A DNA stretch of 64,000 bases. It comes from Trueperella abortisuis. GTDB taxonomy: Bacteria; Actinomycetota; Actinomycetes; Actinomycetales; Actinomycetaceae. Below, piece after piece: positions 26,366 to 34,864 of the stretch (the first letter of the stretch is position 1; each line of letters starts with the position of its first letter). Where the stretch lies: positions 2,383,957-2,447,956 of the forward strand of contig NZ_JAUSQL010000001.1 in the NCBI RefSeq assembly GCF_030811095.1. The letters run 5' to 3'. A model generated the notes under the pieces. It did not search any database. It worked only from the letters and a program-made list of their open reading frames with translations, and was not told where the DNA came from. The translations under genes and the position numbers were made by a program.

Positions 26366-27250
26366 ATGAAGATCGCAGTAATTGGCCTTGGCGCCATGGG
26401 AATCGAAATGGCCACCTGGCTGGCAACCACCTTCGACGTCGTCGGCTATGACGTGTCGGAAGAACGTATGGATCTGGCCCGCGAGCGCGGCGTGCGCTCA
26501 GCCGATTCGCCTAGTGGCGCCTGCACGGACGCGGACGTCACGCTCGTCGCGGTACGCAACCGGGCACAGCTCGACGACCTCCTGTATGGCGAGCGAGGAA
26601 TTATTGACGTGTTGCGTGAAGGCTCGGCGCTCATTCTCACCTCGACGATCGGCATCGCCGCCGTCGAAGAGGTTGCCGCCCAACTCTCGCAGCACGGAAT
26701 CAGGTTCGTCGACGCGCCGGTCTCGGGCGGGCCGGTGCGCGCCGGAAAGGGCGACCTGCTCGTGACCGTCGGCGCCTATGAGGCCGACTATGACTTCGCT
26801 CGCCCCGTGCTTGACGCGATGGCGTCAACCCTCGTCCTGGTTGGCAAGGCGCCCGGAAAGGGCCAGGCGATGAAGACCGTCAACCAGCTCTTGTGTGGCG
26901 TCCATATTGCCGCCGGAGCAGAGGCATTGGCCTTGGCGGGCAAGCTGGGCCTCGACCAGGAAATGGCGCTGAGCGCGCTGATGTCCGGAGCCGCCGAGTC
27001 GTTCATGCTTGGCGACCGCGGTCCACGTGCCATTCAGGCGTTCCGGGGCGAGGAGGCGGAGGTGAAGTCGCGCCTGGATATCTTCGTCAAGGACATGGGC
27101 ATCGTCACCGACGCCGCGAAGGCCGCTGGCATCGCCGTGCCCGTCGCAGCGGCTGCCGAGCAGGAGTATCTGATGGGCCTCTCACGGGGGCAAGGCGCCA
27201 TGGACGACTCCTCCGTCATTCGTGTCATCAGCCCCGATGCTCTGCCGTAA
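26366..27250 (+). CDS. NAD-dependent beta-hydroxyacid dehydrogenase (L-threonate dehydrogenase-like)
   Basis: A 294-residue 3-hydroxyisobutyrate-dehydrogenase-family enzyme. The GLGAMG Rossmann motif is near the N-terminus, the substrate loop DAPVSGGPVRAGKGD is near residue 115, and the catalytic lysine lies in GKGQAMKTVNQL near residue 170. Next to a DUF1537 kinase it most likely oxidises L-threonate (or D-erythronate) to the 2-oxo acid that is isomerised or phosphorylated in the tetronate pathway. AAGGAG precedes the ATG at 26366; the longer frame is discarded. Confidence 0.88.
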   Translation: MKIAVIGLGAMGIEMATWLATTFDVVGYDVSEERMDLARERGVRSADSPSGACTDADVTLVAVRNRAQLDDLLYGERGIIDVLREGSALILTSTIGIAAVEEVAAQLSQHGIRFVDAPVSGGPVRAGKGDLLVTVGAYEADYDFARPVLDAMASTLVLVGKAPGKGQAMKTVNQLLCGVHIAAGAEALALAGKLGLDQEMALSALMSGAAESFMLGDRGPRAIQAFRGEEAEVKSRLDIFVKDMGIVTDAAKAAGIAVPVAAAAEQEYLMGLSRGQGAMDDSSVIRVISPDALP

Positions 27251-27274
27251 TCGAGCGGCACGTAAGGAGTCTGT

Positions 27275-28681
27275 ATGAGCACCGGAACGTTACTCGGCGT
27301 CGCCGTCGGCGCAATCATCCTTTTGCTGCTGCTCGTCATCAAGGTCAAGATGTCGGCCTTTGTTGCGATGCTACTCGTGGCATTCGGCACCGCACTCGCC
27401 ACCAGGATCCCTTTCGAGGAGATCGTACCCGTCATGCAAACCGGCATGGGCAACACGCTCGGGTCGGTGATGATCGTGGTCGGGCTCGGAGCGATGCTGG
27501 GGCGGATCGTCGAGATCGCAGGCGGAGCGGACGCGTTGGCCCTGGCGTTCACACAACGCTTGGGTAAGGCGCGGGTCGTCGCCGCGGTGACAGCCGCGGC
27601 ATTCATCCTCGGAATTCCGATCTTCTTCGACGTCGGATTCATCATCCTCGCGCCGATCGTTTTCGGCTTTGCCCGAGTGGCCAACATCAACCCCCTCCGC
27701 ATCGGGCTGCCGGTTGCGGGAGCGCTGTTGACCGTGCATGTCGCACTGCCGCCGCACCCGGGGCCGGTCGCAGCGGCCGAGATCACCGGTGCAGACATTG
27801 GCGTCGTCTTGGGCATCGGGTTGCCTATCACGGCTCTAACCTGCGTCATAGGTTATTTCGCCGCGAAGGCCGTGCGAACCGAAGTCGTGACACTCCTTCA
27901 TTCGCCCGCCATGCAGGCCGCCGAGGGCGAGACCTCTCAGGCCGCCGAGGGCGAGGGCACCGCCGATGCATCTCGGGGCGGCGTGACGACGACGTCCGCT
28001 CGGGTCCGTTCGATCGGAGCTGGAACGGTCATCGTGATCATTCTGCTTCCCATTCTTCAAATCATGTTGGGGACCGTCTCCAACACCGTTCTTGAGTCTG
28101 GAAGCACGGCGCAGCGGGTGCTGTCGATGGTTGGCTCGTCAGCTATCGCTTTGCTGACCGGCGTGATCGTGGCCTACCTCGTCATCGGACGAAAGATGCG
28201 GTGGAGCTTTGAGCGGCGGGGCTCGATCCTCGACTCCGCTTTGCCCGATGTGGCCGTGATCGTGTTCGTCACGGGGGCCGGCGGCGTCTTTGCCAACGTG
28301 CTCGTGCAGTCGGGCATCGGCGCCGCGCTCGCGGACGCGCTCATCGCGATGAACATGCCGATCATCCTTGCAGGTTTCCTCATCTCACTGGTGTTGCGCG
28401 CCTCCCAGGGCTCCGCGTCGGTCGCTATCTTGACCTCCGCCGGTCTCATGGCCGAGCCGATTGCCGCCGCTGGGTATAGCGGGCTACAGACCGCTCTGGT
28501 CACGCTCGCCATCGGATTCGGCGGACTTGGCCTTTCCCATATCAACGATTCGGGTTTCTGGATTGTGACGAAATACTTGGGATTGAGCGTCAAGGACGGC
28601 CTGCGAAACTGGACCGTGCTGAGCACGGTGTTCGGGCTCGTCGGCTTCGCCCTCACTGCGGCGGTGTTCGCGCTTGTGTAG
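27275..28681 (+). CDS. GntP family gluconate/acid sugar permease
   Basis: A 468-residue membrane protein with about 12-14 hydrophobic segments of the GntP/gluconate:H+ symporter family, recognised by the LPPHPGPVAAAEI stretch and the C-terminal GGLGLSHINDSGFWIV motif. It presumably imports the C4 acid sugar that the two upstream enzymes process. TAAGGAG ribosome site; 24 bp after the dehydrogenase stop, so same operon. A polar insert at about residues 205-240 (ending before RVRSIGAG) is a cytoplasmic loop. Confidence 0.92.
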   Translation: MSTGTLLGVAVGAIILLLLLVIKVKMSAFVAMLLVAFGTALATRIPFEEIVPVMQTGMGNTLGSVMIVVGLGAMLGRIVEIAGGADALALAFTQRLGKARVVAAVTAAAFILGIPIFFDVGFIILAPIVFGFARVANINPLRIGLPVAGALLTVHVALPPHPGPVAAAEITGADIGVVLGIGLPITALTCVIGYFAAKAVRTEVVTLLHSPAMQAAEGETSQAAEGEGTADASRGGVTTTSARVRSIGAGTVIVIILLPILQIMLGTVSNTVLESGSTAQRVLSMVGSSAIALLTGVIVAYLVIGRKMRWSFERRGSILDSALPDVAVIVFVTGAGGVFANVLVQSGIGAALADALIAMNMPIILAGFLISLVLRASQGSASVAILTSAGLMAEPIAAAGYSGLQTALVTLAIGFGGLGLSHINDSGFWIVTKYLGLSVKDGLRNWTVLSTVFGLVGFALTAAVFALV

Positions 28682-28976
28682 CTCGCGAGCCTGCGGATAG
28701 GCCTCGGCCGTTCGGCCGTGGCGTGCCTGCCTCGCTCCGCGCGTTGAAGGTACACACATGCGATAGTGCCGTGCGATCGGTCCCCCTCCGGAGCTGGAGG
28801 GGGACCGATCGCACGCTATCCACAGCAGGCTCAAGCTGTCCGGCAATCTCTTGAGAATTCACCCGGAACTGTTATCAGACCGTTATACAAGAGATCTTGA
28901 CGCCCACCGCTGGATTCCGGCAACATCGGTGTCTAACAGCTCCAATGGTGGGGCACAAAAGTGGGGAGTGCGTCTC
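28682..28976. other. Intergenic region between the acid-sugar operon and the ABC cassette
   Basis: About 295 bp. It holds the large hairpin at 28762-28820 and a stretch with TTGAGA (28851-28856) and TATACA (28884-28889) that may include the promoter of the ABC cassette. No gene is supported. Confidence 0.45.
28762..28820. terminator. Very strong hairpin after the acid-sugar operon
   Basis: A perfect 19-bp stem (28771-28789 with 28796-28814) with a GGAGCT loop, extended by GATAG/CTATC (28762-28766, 28816-28820). It has no T-tract on either strand. Likely T-less terminator or transcript-end structure. Confidence 0.65.
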
Positions 28977-29147
28977 ATGAAACTAAAGCAGAGGGCATCA
29001 TCCTTATCTGGCACCATAGCATTCACTCCTCCGCTTACGTTCAGGTTCGGCACGGAAGCGGCGCAGGGGCTTTCGCTGCGAGCACCCTGGATCGACAAAT
29101 CGCAACTGTGTGAGGACATACGATACCGTGTCGACCCCTGCTCGTAA
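28977..29147 (+). CDS. Candidate 56-residue peptide upstream of the ABC cassette
   Basis: An ATG with a well-placed GGGGAG (28963-28968, 8-nt spacing) opens a 56-codon frame overlapping the start of the ABC ATPase by about 20 bp. The product is basic at the N-terminus (MKLKQRASSLSG), then mixed hydrophobic and Pro/Phe rich, with two cysteines in the C-terminal half (residues 46 and 55). It has no recognisable family. It could be a translated leader that couples expression of the transporter, or a secreted/modified peptide handled by it; both are inference. Confidence 0.35.
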   Translation: MKLKQRASSLSGTIAFTPPLTFRFGTEAAQGLSLRAPWIDKSQLCEDIRYRVDPCS

Positions 29148-29865
29148 CACGCGGCCGCCGGCCCTTTCAGCGCTACTAGGTTCTGAGGAACGCCCGATTG
29201 AGCGGGCTTACCCCGGGTTCCGTCTCGGCCCTCTTACCCTTGATCTGCCTTCGCATGGCATTGTCGCCGTGCTGGGAGATAACGGTGCAGGAAAGTCAAC
29301 TCTGTTCGGGCAGATCCGCGCCCGCGTCGCAGACTCGAACCTGCGTTGCACCATGCTCCCCCAAGATTTCACCTTGCCACCCTTCGCCCGCGTGGAAGAC
29401 CTCGTGCTCTTCGTGGCCCAGCAGCGGATCGACGACGCCGGCACCCGCAAGGCGGCCGCTAATTGGACGCTTGCCCTCACCAACCTTACCGACGTAGCCA
29501 GACGCTCAGTGCGCCAGCTTTCCGGCGGCATGCGACGACGGCTCGGGATTGCCCTCACCGTGCTGGGCGGTCCCGACCTTGTAATCCTCGATGAACCGAG
29601 CGCTGGCCTGGACATGACTCAACGGACGGAGTTACGTGAGCTCTTGCAAGCTCTGGGGCACGACCACCTGGTGCTCGTTTCTTCGCACATTATCGAGGAC
29701 ATCAAGCACACCGCCAACCACGTTGTCATGCTTGTGGCGGGAACCAAGGTTTTCGAGGGAACGAGCGAAGAATTCCTCTCCCACGGTGACCCCACCGCCC
29801 CCGATGCCTGGGAGCGCGCCTACGGCGTCCTCAACAGGTCTCCCGCCCGTGGAGGTGATTCATGA
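29128..29865 (+). CDS. ABC transporter ATP-binding protein
   Basis: A 245-residue ABC ATPase: Walker A GDNGAGKST (about 51-59), a Q-loop in MLPQDF, signature LSGGMRRR, Walker B LVILDEPSAG and the H-loop in SSHIIED. It matches the CcmA/drug-exporter type that pairs with ABC-2 permeases. I prefer the GTG at 29128, 11 nt after GAGGA, over the GTG at 29110. It is followed by two coupled membrane-protein genes (ATGA overlaps), forming a three-gene exporter or immunity cassette. Confidence 0.88.
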   Translation: MSTPARNTRPPALSALLGSEERPIERAYPGFRLGPLTLDLPSHGIVAVLGDNGAGKSTLFGQIRARVADSNLRCTMLPQDFTLPPFARVEDLVLFVAQQRIDDAGTRKAAANWTLALTNLTDVARRSVRQLSGGMRRRLGIALTVLGGPDLVILDEPSAGLDMTQRTELRELLQALGHDHLVLVSSHIIEDIKHTANHVVMLVAGTKVFEGTSEEFLSHGDPTAPDAWERAYGVLNRSPARGGDS

Positions 29866-31133
29866 GGCGCCATTCCGCCGTCGTGCTCTTGACCTCTACG
29901 TGGGCGCCCGCCGTCGCCCTTGTAGCCATGTCGCTCTCTCAGGCAATCCTGTTCGGGCAACGAGGCATGCCTTGGCGCGGCGAATTCTTCTGGACCGCCC
30001 AGTGGATCGAGTCGAATTCCTTTCCCGCCCTTATTGCCGCCGCGGTAGCAGTTTCCTTCGACGCGGTAAGGGTCTTCACACCTGATCGGCTGAATCTCGT
30101 AGCTCTAGACGATCTTCGCCGTCCAACCCTTTCCGCGTACCTCGAGATGGTCACGCTGGGTCTTTCAGTCCCCTACTTCGCGGCGCTCGCGGTGGGTGCA
30201 ACAAAGTGGCCCGATATCCTCGAAATTGCAGGCCTGTGGTCGCTGGCTCACGCCCTTGTCGCGTTCCTTTCTATCGTGGCGATTCTCGTCGTGGTCCTCG
30301 CTATCGGCGTCGCACTCGGCATGGCCGGTCTGGCTGTCGGGCCGATGGTGGGCATCGCACTGGGCTACGTGGCCATGAGCCAGGAGGGGCTGATGCTCCT
30401 CGGCGCTTCCACTGGATCTATGCTCGGCTTTGAGCCGGCGGCCCTCACGCTCGCTACGCAGTTCGTCACCGCGGTTGCCACGATCTGGGGTCTAAGCGTT
30501 CTGATCTTGAACTGGCCCGACCGGAGCGAAACAACCTCACGACGTCGTCACCTGTCGGTCGTCTTCGGCGTTGCGGCACTTCTTGGTCTCTCCGGAGGAT
30601 TGAACCTGACCCCGTATATGCCGACGTTGCGAGGCGAACTGGAATGCTTGGGAACACCCGGCGGACCCGAGGTCACCGCGTGCGTCAGTTATGAACATGG
30701 GCGCTTACTTCCTGCCCTCCAGGAGCGCTTGAGGGAGGTTCGCGAGGCAGGGGAGCGTTACGGCGTCGGAAGTACCCTTCCTGACGTCGTCCTCGAGGAT
30801 TTCACGCTCACCCGCGCCGGACTCGATAGCCTCATTGGTTTCCCGCAGGATCTCGGGACGGTAGCTTACTGGCGGCCCTCGGTCGAAGAGCTTGCCGCCC
30901 CCGATGCTGGCATCTCTCGCGAGTCGTTCGTAGGTGCACTAGCCACACCCCTCCTGTGTCCGCAACTGCGAGCGGAGAACCCGCCGTCTATGGGGTTCTG
31001 GGACGAGGTCGCGGCACGCTCTGATGCCCTGCTCACCATGGTCGATCAGTCCGCCACGGACGCCGACCGGCAGGCAGCGGCCAAAATATGGGCGCGCTCG
31101 GCGCAAGCATTTAGCGCCTGTGAGTTCCAGTGA
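29862..31133 (+). CDS. ABC-associated membrane protein with large C-terminal extracytoplasmic domain
   Basis: A 423-residue protein. Six or so membrane segments in the first 245 residues are followed by a roughly 170-residue soluble region. That region contains four cysteines (in LECLGTPGG, TACVSYEHG, LLCPQLRAEN and the C-terminal ACEFQ) that could form disulfides outside the cell. It overlaps the ATPase gene by ATGA and the next gene by GTGA. Likely the permease of the cassette; the soluble domain is not recognised. Confidence 0.7.
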   Translation: MRRHSAVVLLTSTWAPAVALVAMSLSQAILFGQRGMPWRGEFFWTAQWIESNSFPALIAAAVAVSFDAVRVFTPDRLNLVALDDLRRPTLSAYLEMVTLGLSVPYFAALAVGATKWPDILEIAGLWSLAHALVAFLSIVAILVVVLAIGVALGMAGLAVGPMVGIALGYVAMSQEGLMLLGASTGSMLGFEPAALTLATQFVTAVATIWGLSVLILNWPDRSETTSRRRHLSVVFGVAALLGLSGGLNLTPYMPTLRGELECLGTPGGPEVTACVSYEHGRLLPALQERLREVREAGERYGVGSTLPDVVLEDFTLTRAGLDSLIGFPQDLGTVAYWRPSVEELAAPDAGISRESFVGALATPLLCPQLRAENPPSMGFWDEVAARSDALLTMVDQSATDADRQAAAKIWARSAQAFSACEFQ

Positions 31134-31708
31134 CCGGGTCCAGCTGGCTACTGTGCTGGCGTGTCATGGTCTCCCGTCCTACGTTGGCGGCCTTCGTTGC
31201 CGTGGCCACCACTCTCCTATTGCTCGGCGGACGTACCCTCCCCGTCGTCGGCGACGCCGGGGACGCCCGCATCCTGTGGTACGGGGGTAGCGCCCTAGGC
31301 ACGCTGGCGGCTCAGGTGGTCACGCCTCGAGGACCGATATGGCAGCCGTGGCGACGGGACAACTCAGGGCTCAGGCTCCTGGTGTGGGGCGCGATGGTGC
31401 TCACCGTCTCGGTCGCCGCGTTTGCAGGGGTGCTGGCACTTCACGACGCGCCCTGGCCCAATGCTATGGGCGTGTTCCTGATCTGCTGGGGTGGTTCGGT
31501 CACCCTCTGGCGCCGGGGATTCGACCTCGCTGCGCCGACGGTACCGTTCGGGCTCGTCGTCGTTCTGCAGATCACGGCGGCATTCGTTCCAGCACTTGGC
31601 GGAATCTTCGATGAACGCGGGCGAACGCTCGTGCTCATCCTCGGAATCGCTGTGGCAAGCATAGCGCTGGCCACGCCGCCGAAACAGGCAGATCTGGGCG
31701 GACAATGA
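31130..31708 (+). CDS. Small ABC-associated membrane protein
   Basis: A 192-residue protein with about five or six hydrophobic segments and no soluble domain. It is coupled to the upstream permease gene by a GTGA overlap. It probably completes the transporter as a second permease-like subunit. No family recognised. A second possible start (ATG four codons before RPTLAAF) is 11 codons downstream. Confidence 0.65.
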   Translation: MTGSSWLLCWRVMVSRPTLAAFVAVATTLLLLGGRTLPVVGDAGDARILWYGGSALGTLAAQVVTPRGPIWQPWRRDNSGLRLLVWGAMVLTVSVAAFAGVLALHDAPWPNAMGVFLICWGGSVTLWRRGFDLAAPTVPFGLVVVLQITAAFVPALGGIFDERGRTLVLILGIAVASIALATPPKQADLGGQ

Positions 31709-31728
31709 GCCGACGCCGCCGGCGTCCG

Positions 31729-32634
31729 CTACCGGGGCAACACCACGTTGACGTAGTCCTCCCCCGCGAGCGCCGCCTTGATCTGGCGTTCTACCAGGGC
31801 CTTCATACGCGGGTGCATGGCATCCGTGTTGCCGCCGTTGTGATGGGAGATGAAGAACGCGGCCTCCCACAATGGCGAGTCAGATGGGAGGGGTTCAGGG
31901 TCGGCGACGTCGAGCACGATACGCAGGCGGGCGGCTTCCGCCACCAGCGCCTCGTTGACTGCCAGCACGCCGCGGCCAGCGTTGACCAGCACCGCGCCGT
32001 CCTTGAGTTTGGCCAGGAAGTCGGCGTCGATCAGCCCCTTCGTATCCGGGGTTGCAGGGATAACGACGACGACGGCGTCGGCCCGCGCCCACACCTCTGC
32101 GGGCACGGTGTCAAGGGAGAAGACGTGGCCGAATTCTTCATCGCGTTCGCGGCTGGCGACGTAGGTGACCTTGGCGTTGAATGCTGCCAGCCGCTGGGCG
32201 ATCTGTGAGCCGACGCCGCCCACACCCACGAGGACGATCCTCTTATCGGTAAGGCCGGGCGCATAGAAGGGCTCCCAGGTGCGGGCGGCGGTGTTGGCGA
32301 CCATGCGCGGAACGTCCCGGAGCGCAATGAGGAGGTCGAGGAGCACGGTCTCCGCGGTGGCGGCCTCGTGGACGGTCTTGGCGTTGGCGACTTGCAATCC
32401 CGCGGGCAGATCGGGGTCAATCATGTCGAATCCGATGGAGCCGATCTGAAGCAGGGAAGCGCCGACCTCCTGCGCCTTTTCCACCCCATTGTGGGTGGCC
32501 CAGTGGCTCGTCACCACGATGTCGGCGTGCTCGACGGGTGGCTCGGATTCGAGGTCCCAGCGCACCACGGTGACGCCGGGGATGTCGATATCGAAGTTCC
32601 AGAACGGGTGAATGGATACGGTGACGTTGTTCAT
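31729..32634 (-). CDS. D-isomer-specific 2-hydroxyacid dehydrogenase
   Basis: A 301-residue NAD-dependent dehydrogenase. The NAD-binding domain has VGVGGVGSQIAQRL (about 137-150), catalytic-site landmarks NAGRGVL and the C-terminal DVADPEPL, and a histidine in FISHHNGG. It reduces or oxidises a 2-keto/2-hydroxy acid; substrate unknown. The ATG at 32632-32634 lacks a ribosome site but lies 7 nt after TAGGCT (32642-32647, minus strand), so it is probably leaderless. It is convergent with the ABC cassette. Confidence 0.9.
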   Translation of the reverse strand: MNNVTVSIHPFWNFDIDIPGVTVVRWDLESEPPVEHADIVVTSHWATHNGVEKAQEVGASLLQIGSIGFDMIDPDLPAGLQVANAKTVHEAATAETVLLDLLIALRDVPRMVANTAARTWEPFYAPGLTDKRIVLVGVGGVGSQIAQRLAAFNAKVTYVASRERDEEFGHVFSLDTVPAEVWARADAVVVVIPATPDTKGLIDADFLAKLKDGAVLVNAGRGVLAVNEALVAEAARLRIVLDVADPEPLPSDSPLWEAAFFISHHNGGNTDAMHPRMKALVERQIKAALAGEDYVNVVLPR

Positions 32635-33106
32635 GGGATAAAGCCTACGCCGGATGGGCGCGGGCAGGGAGGGCGAGCAACGGAAAGATTAAACCAAAAA
32701 CATTAGGTTCCCTCACTCGGGAGGATGGTTGCGTCCGGTAGTGTGGTGTAAACCCACGGCGAGTATTTAACGTCTGGCGGCTGAACTAGACCGAAAAACG
32801 CTCGCGACACTCATCAACAAAGGCGATTATTCCCAACGTTAGGGCCGAGTTCCAATGCCAAAAAGCCGACGCCGTCGCGACGCTCACCGCCCCAAGTTGT
32901 TTCGATGTTGTTTAAACAACTTCGAAACAACTTCCGGCCCGCGCGGCGCCCCGAAACACCCCTAAAACCGTGATATTCCGCAGAAAACAAAGTTGTTTCA
33001 GGTTGTTTTCAAGTTGTTTGAGTTGTTTGCCGGCCGCCGGAGCCGCGCCGGCCGCCTGCCAGCCGCAACCCTAGCGCAAACCGCCACTCGACGCCGTCGA
33101 ATGCCC
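32635..33106. other. Intergenic region carrying the left 151-bp repeat
   Basis: 472 bp between the 2-hydroxyacid dehydrogenase start and the AlbA_2 gene stop. Apart from the repeat at 32890-33040 I see no gene. Composition is more AT-rich than the flanks between 32680 and 32860. Confidence 0.5.
32890..33040. repeat. 151-bp repeat with phased GTTGTTT half-sites, left copy
   Basis: 146 of 151 bases match the copy at 34865-35015 in direct orientation. It begins with a nearly perfect 40-bp palindrome (AAGTTGTTTCGA arms, GTTTAAAC centre) containing GTTGTTT at 32896 and 32907 and its complement at 32914 and 32925. It ends with four direct GTTGTTT copies at 32992, 33002, 33013 and 33022. The 9-11 bp steps put sites on the same DNA face. 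It lies 67 bp beyond the stop of the AlbA_2 gene. Confidence 0.92.
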
Positions 33107-34852
33107 CTACCGAGCAACCCACCGAGTATTAGGGCCGCGTTGCGGGCCCTCCGGGTCAATCATGGCCACACCCTGGCTGCGCAGTCCGCGCAGAAGCTTG
33201 GTGACGTCGCGAACGTCCATTTTGAGCTGACTCGCTATCTCACGCGCCATAAGGGCCGACCCTTGCTCGAGATGTCCTCGCACCCACTTTTCAGCTTCGC
33301 CCAGCGTAGCCCCTACGTTGCTGACGTTGAACAACGCGCGGCACTGCTCCGTCAGGCGCCACTCTTCGACGTGATCTCCAATCTTGTCAATGACGCCGGC
33401 ACCCGTTAGCCAATCCACGATCTCGTGAGTCTCAAGCTTGTTCGTCTGAAGCTCCTCGGTCAGGGTTTTCCACACGATCCCCGGATGATCCACAAGGTAG
33501 CGCACGACGATTAACGCATTGACCGATCCGCGCAGGTCCACACCCAGTTGGTACGCGACTGCTGCCAACCCTCGCACGAAAGCAACATCGGGCTCGCCGG
33601 AATCCAGTGTCACGGAAACGGAGAACTCAGACGGCTCCACGACCGGCGCCCTCCGGCCACTCGCCAGCATCGACACCCACATGCGGTCAAAGCCGCGCGA
33701 GGATTCCTCAGCTAACCCCAATCTCCGCGCCCCGTTCATGAGGGTCGGGTTGCGCGGCACGGAGCGTGTCGTCAGCAGGTTTTTCTCGCTCACCTCGGCT
33801 GGAAATCCGCCCGGGGAGATGACAGTCAACGTGCGCGGGGTTTGTTTGATCACGATAGGGTCAACCGCAACCCAGTCCCGGTGCAGAAGCGCGTTCGATA
33901 CCACCTCGTCCACTGCTTGGCGCGGGAAGGACGGTATCGGGACTTCCTGGCCGCCCCCAAAATCCACACGCGCTACCTCCTGGCTGGCATGTGACTCGAT
34001 AAGCGTCTGAATCTCGGCGAAGAGCCCGACCAGCGGGAGATCCCGTTCTTCCACCCGCGGCTCGCCACCCTGGACCGGGTAGTACAAGTGCCGAACTGCC
34101 ATATTCCGGGCGGTCGAGCGCGCGAAGAAGATTTCGCCGGCCATCAGGAGCTTCCCATTCCGATCCACAAGCCCGAGCTCGCGCAGGAGTCCATGGTTTG
34201 TCTCCGGGATCACCGACGATCCCATCGCGGCCCTCTTCGTGCGCAACAACTGGCGCGCGTTCTCAAGCGCCGCCAGCTCAAGTTCCTCCTCACCAATCTC
34301 TGCCACTTTCGCGGTGACGTCGGGGTTTCGGCGCTCCCACTCGAGCCGCCGCAATCTCTCCCCCTTCAGCACCTGACACTCAGTACCCGACCTGTACCAG
34401 GCCTCGCCCTTCGATCGCGCATACACCTGCAACGGGTGGGGGATCCTGATGAGCAGAAGCCGCTTGCCTTGCACGTAGAATTCGTCGACGTCGACGGCCA
34501 GGTTCGGGTCCGTCCCGTTGAATACCTTCCGCCGTATCCAGTCCGCGTCACGGCTAGTGCCCGAGAGAGCCTCGGGGCCGCCCACGTCGTCTTTGATTCC
34601 GAGCACGACGTACGAATCCTCGTCATTTCCGTTAGCCATGCACACCGTCGCCTTAAGAATCATCGAGATCAGCTGGGCATCATCGTTCCCTCTCCCAGAT
34701 CGGGCCGTCATTGGATCTTCTTTGAAATCGAGGGTCTGGCTCTCCTGCGAGTCGGCGGTCTTTCCACCTTCCATAATCGCGAGCAGGGCTGAACTGACCA
34801 CATCCGGAAGGTTGAGGGAAGACAGCTGCGAGGACAGCGTTGACTCAGACAT
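33107..34852 (-). CDS. AlbA_2/Schlafen-type putative regulator with HATPase_c_4 domain
   Basis: A 581-residue protein with an N-terminal AlbA_2 (AAA_4/Schlafen-AlbA) domain: TLDFKEDP, then CMANGNDEDSYVVLGIKDD. A central HATPase_c_4-like region has VDEVVSNALLHRDW and the ISPGGFP box. Two C-terminal winged-helix segments end in DVTKLLRGLRSQGV. These proteins are annotated as ATP-binding transcriptional regulators and also occur beside defence genes. The ATG at 34850-34852 lies 6 nt after TATGCT (34859-34864, minus strand), and the 151-bp operator-like repeat begins at 34865, abutting that -10. Autoregulation through the repeat is strongly suggested. Confidence 0.8.
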   Translation of the reverse strand: MSESTLSSQLSSLNLPDVVSSALLAIMEGGKTADSQESQTLDFKEDPMTARSGRGNDDAQLISMILKATVCMANGNDEDSYVVLGIKDDVGGPEALSGTSRDADWIRRKVFNGTDPNLAVDVDEFYVQGKRLLLIRIPHPLQVYARSKGEAWYRSGTECQVLKGERLRRLEWERRNPDVTAKVAEIGEEELELAALENARQLLRTKRAAMGSSVIPETNHGLLRELGLVDRNGKLLMAGEIFFARSTARNMAVRHLYYPVQGGEPRVEERDLPLVGLFAEIQTLIESHASQEVARVDFGGGQEVPIPSFPRQAVDEVVSNALLHRDWVAVDPIVIKQTPRTLTVISPGGFPAEVSEKNLLTTRSVPRNPTLMNGARRLGLAEESSRGFDRMWVSMLASGRRAPVVEPSEFSVSVTLDSGEPDVAFVRGLAAVAYQLGVDLRGSVNALIVVRYLVDHPGIVWKTLTEELQTNKLETHEIVDWLTGAGVIDKIGDHVEEWRLTEQCRALFNVSNVGATLGEAEKWVRGHLEQGSALMAREIASQLKMDVRDVTKLLRGLRSQGVAMIDPEGPQRGPNTRWVAR

Positions 34853-34864
34853 GTCACCAGCATA

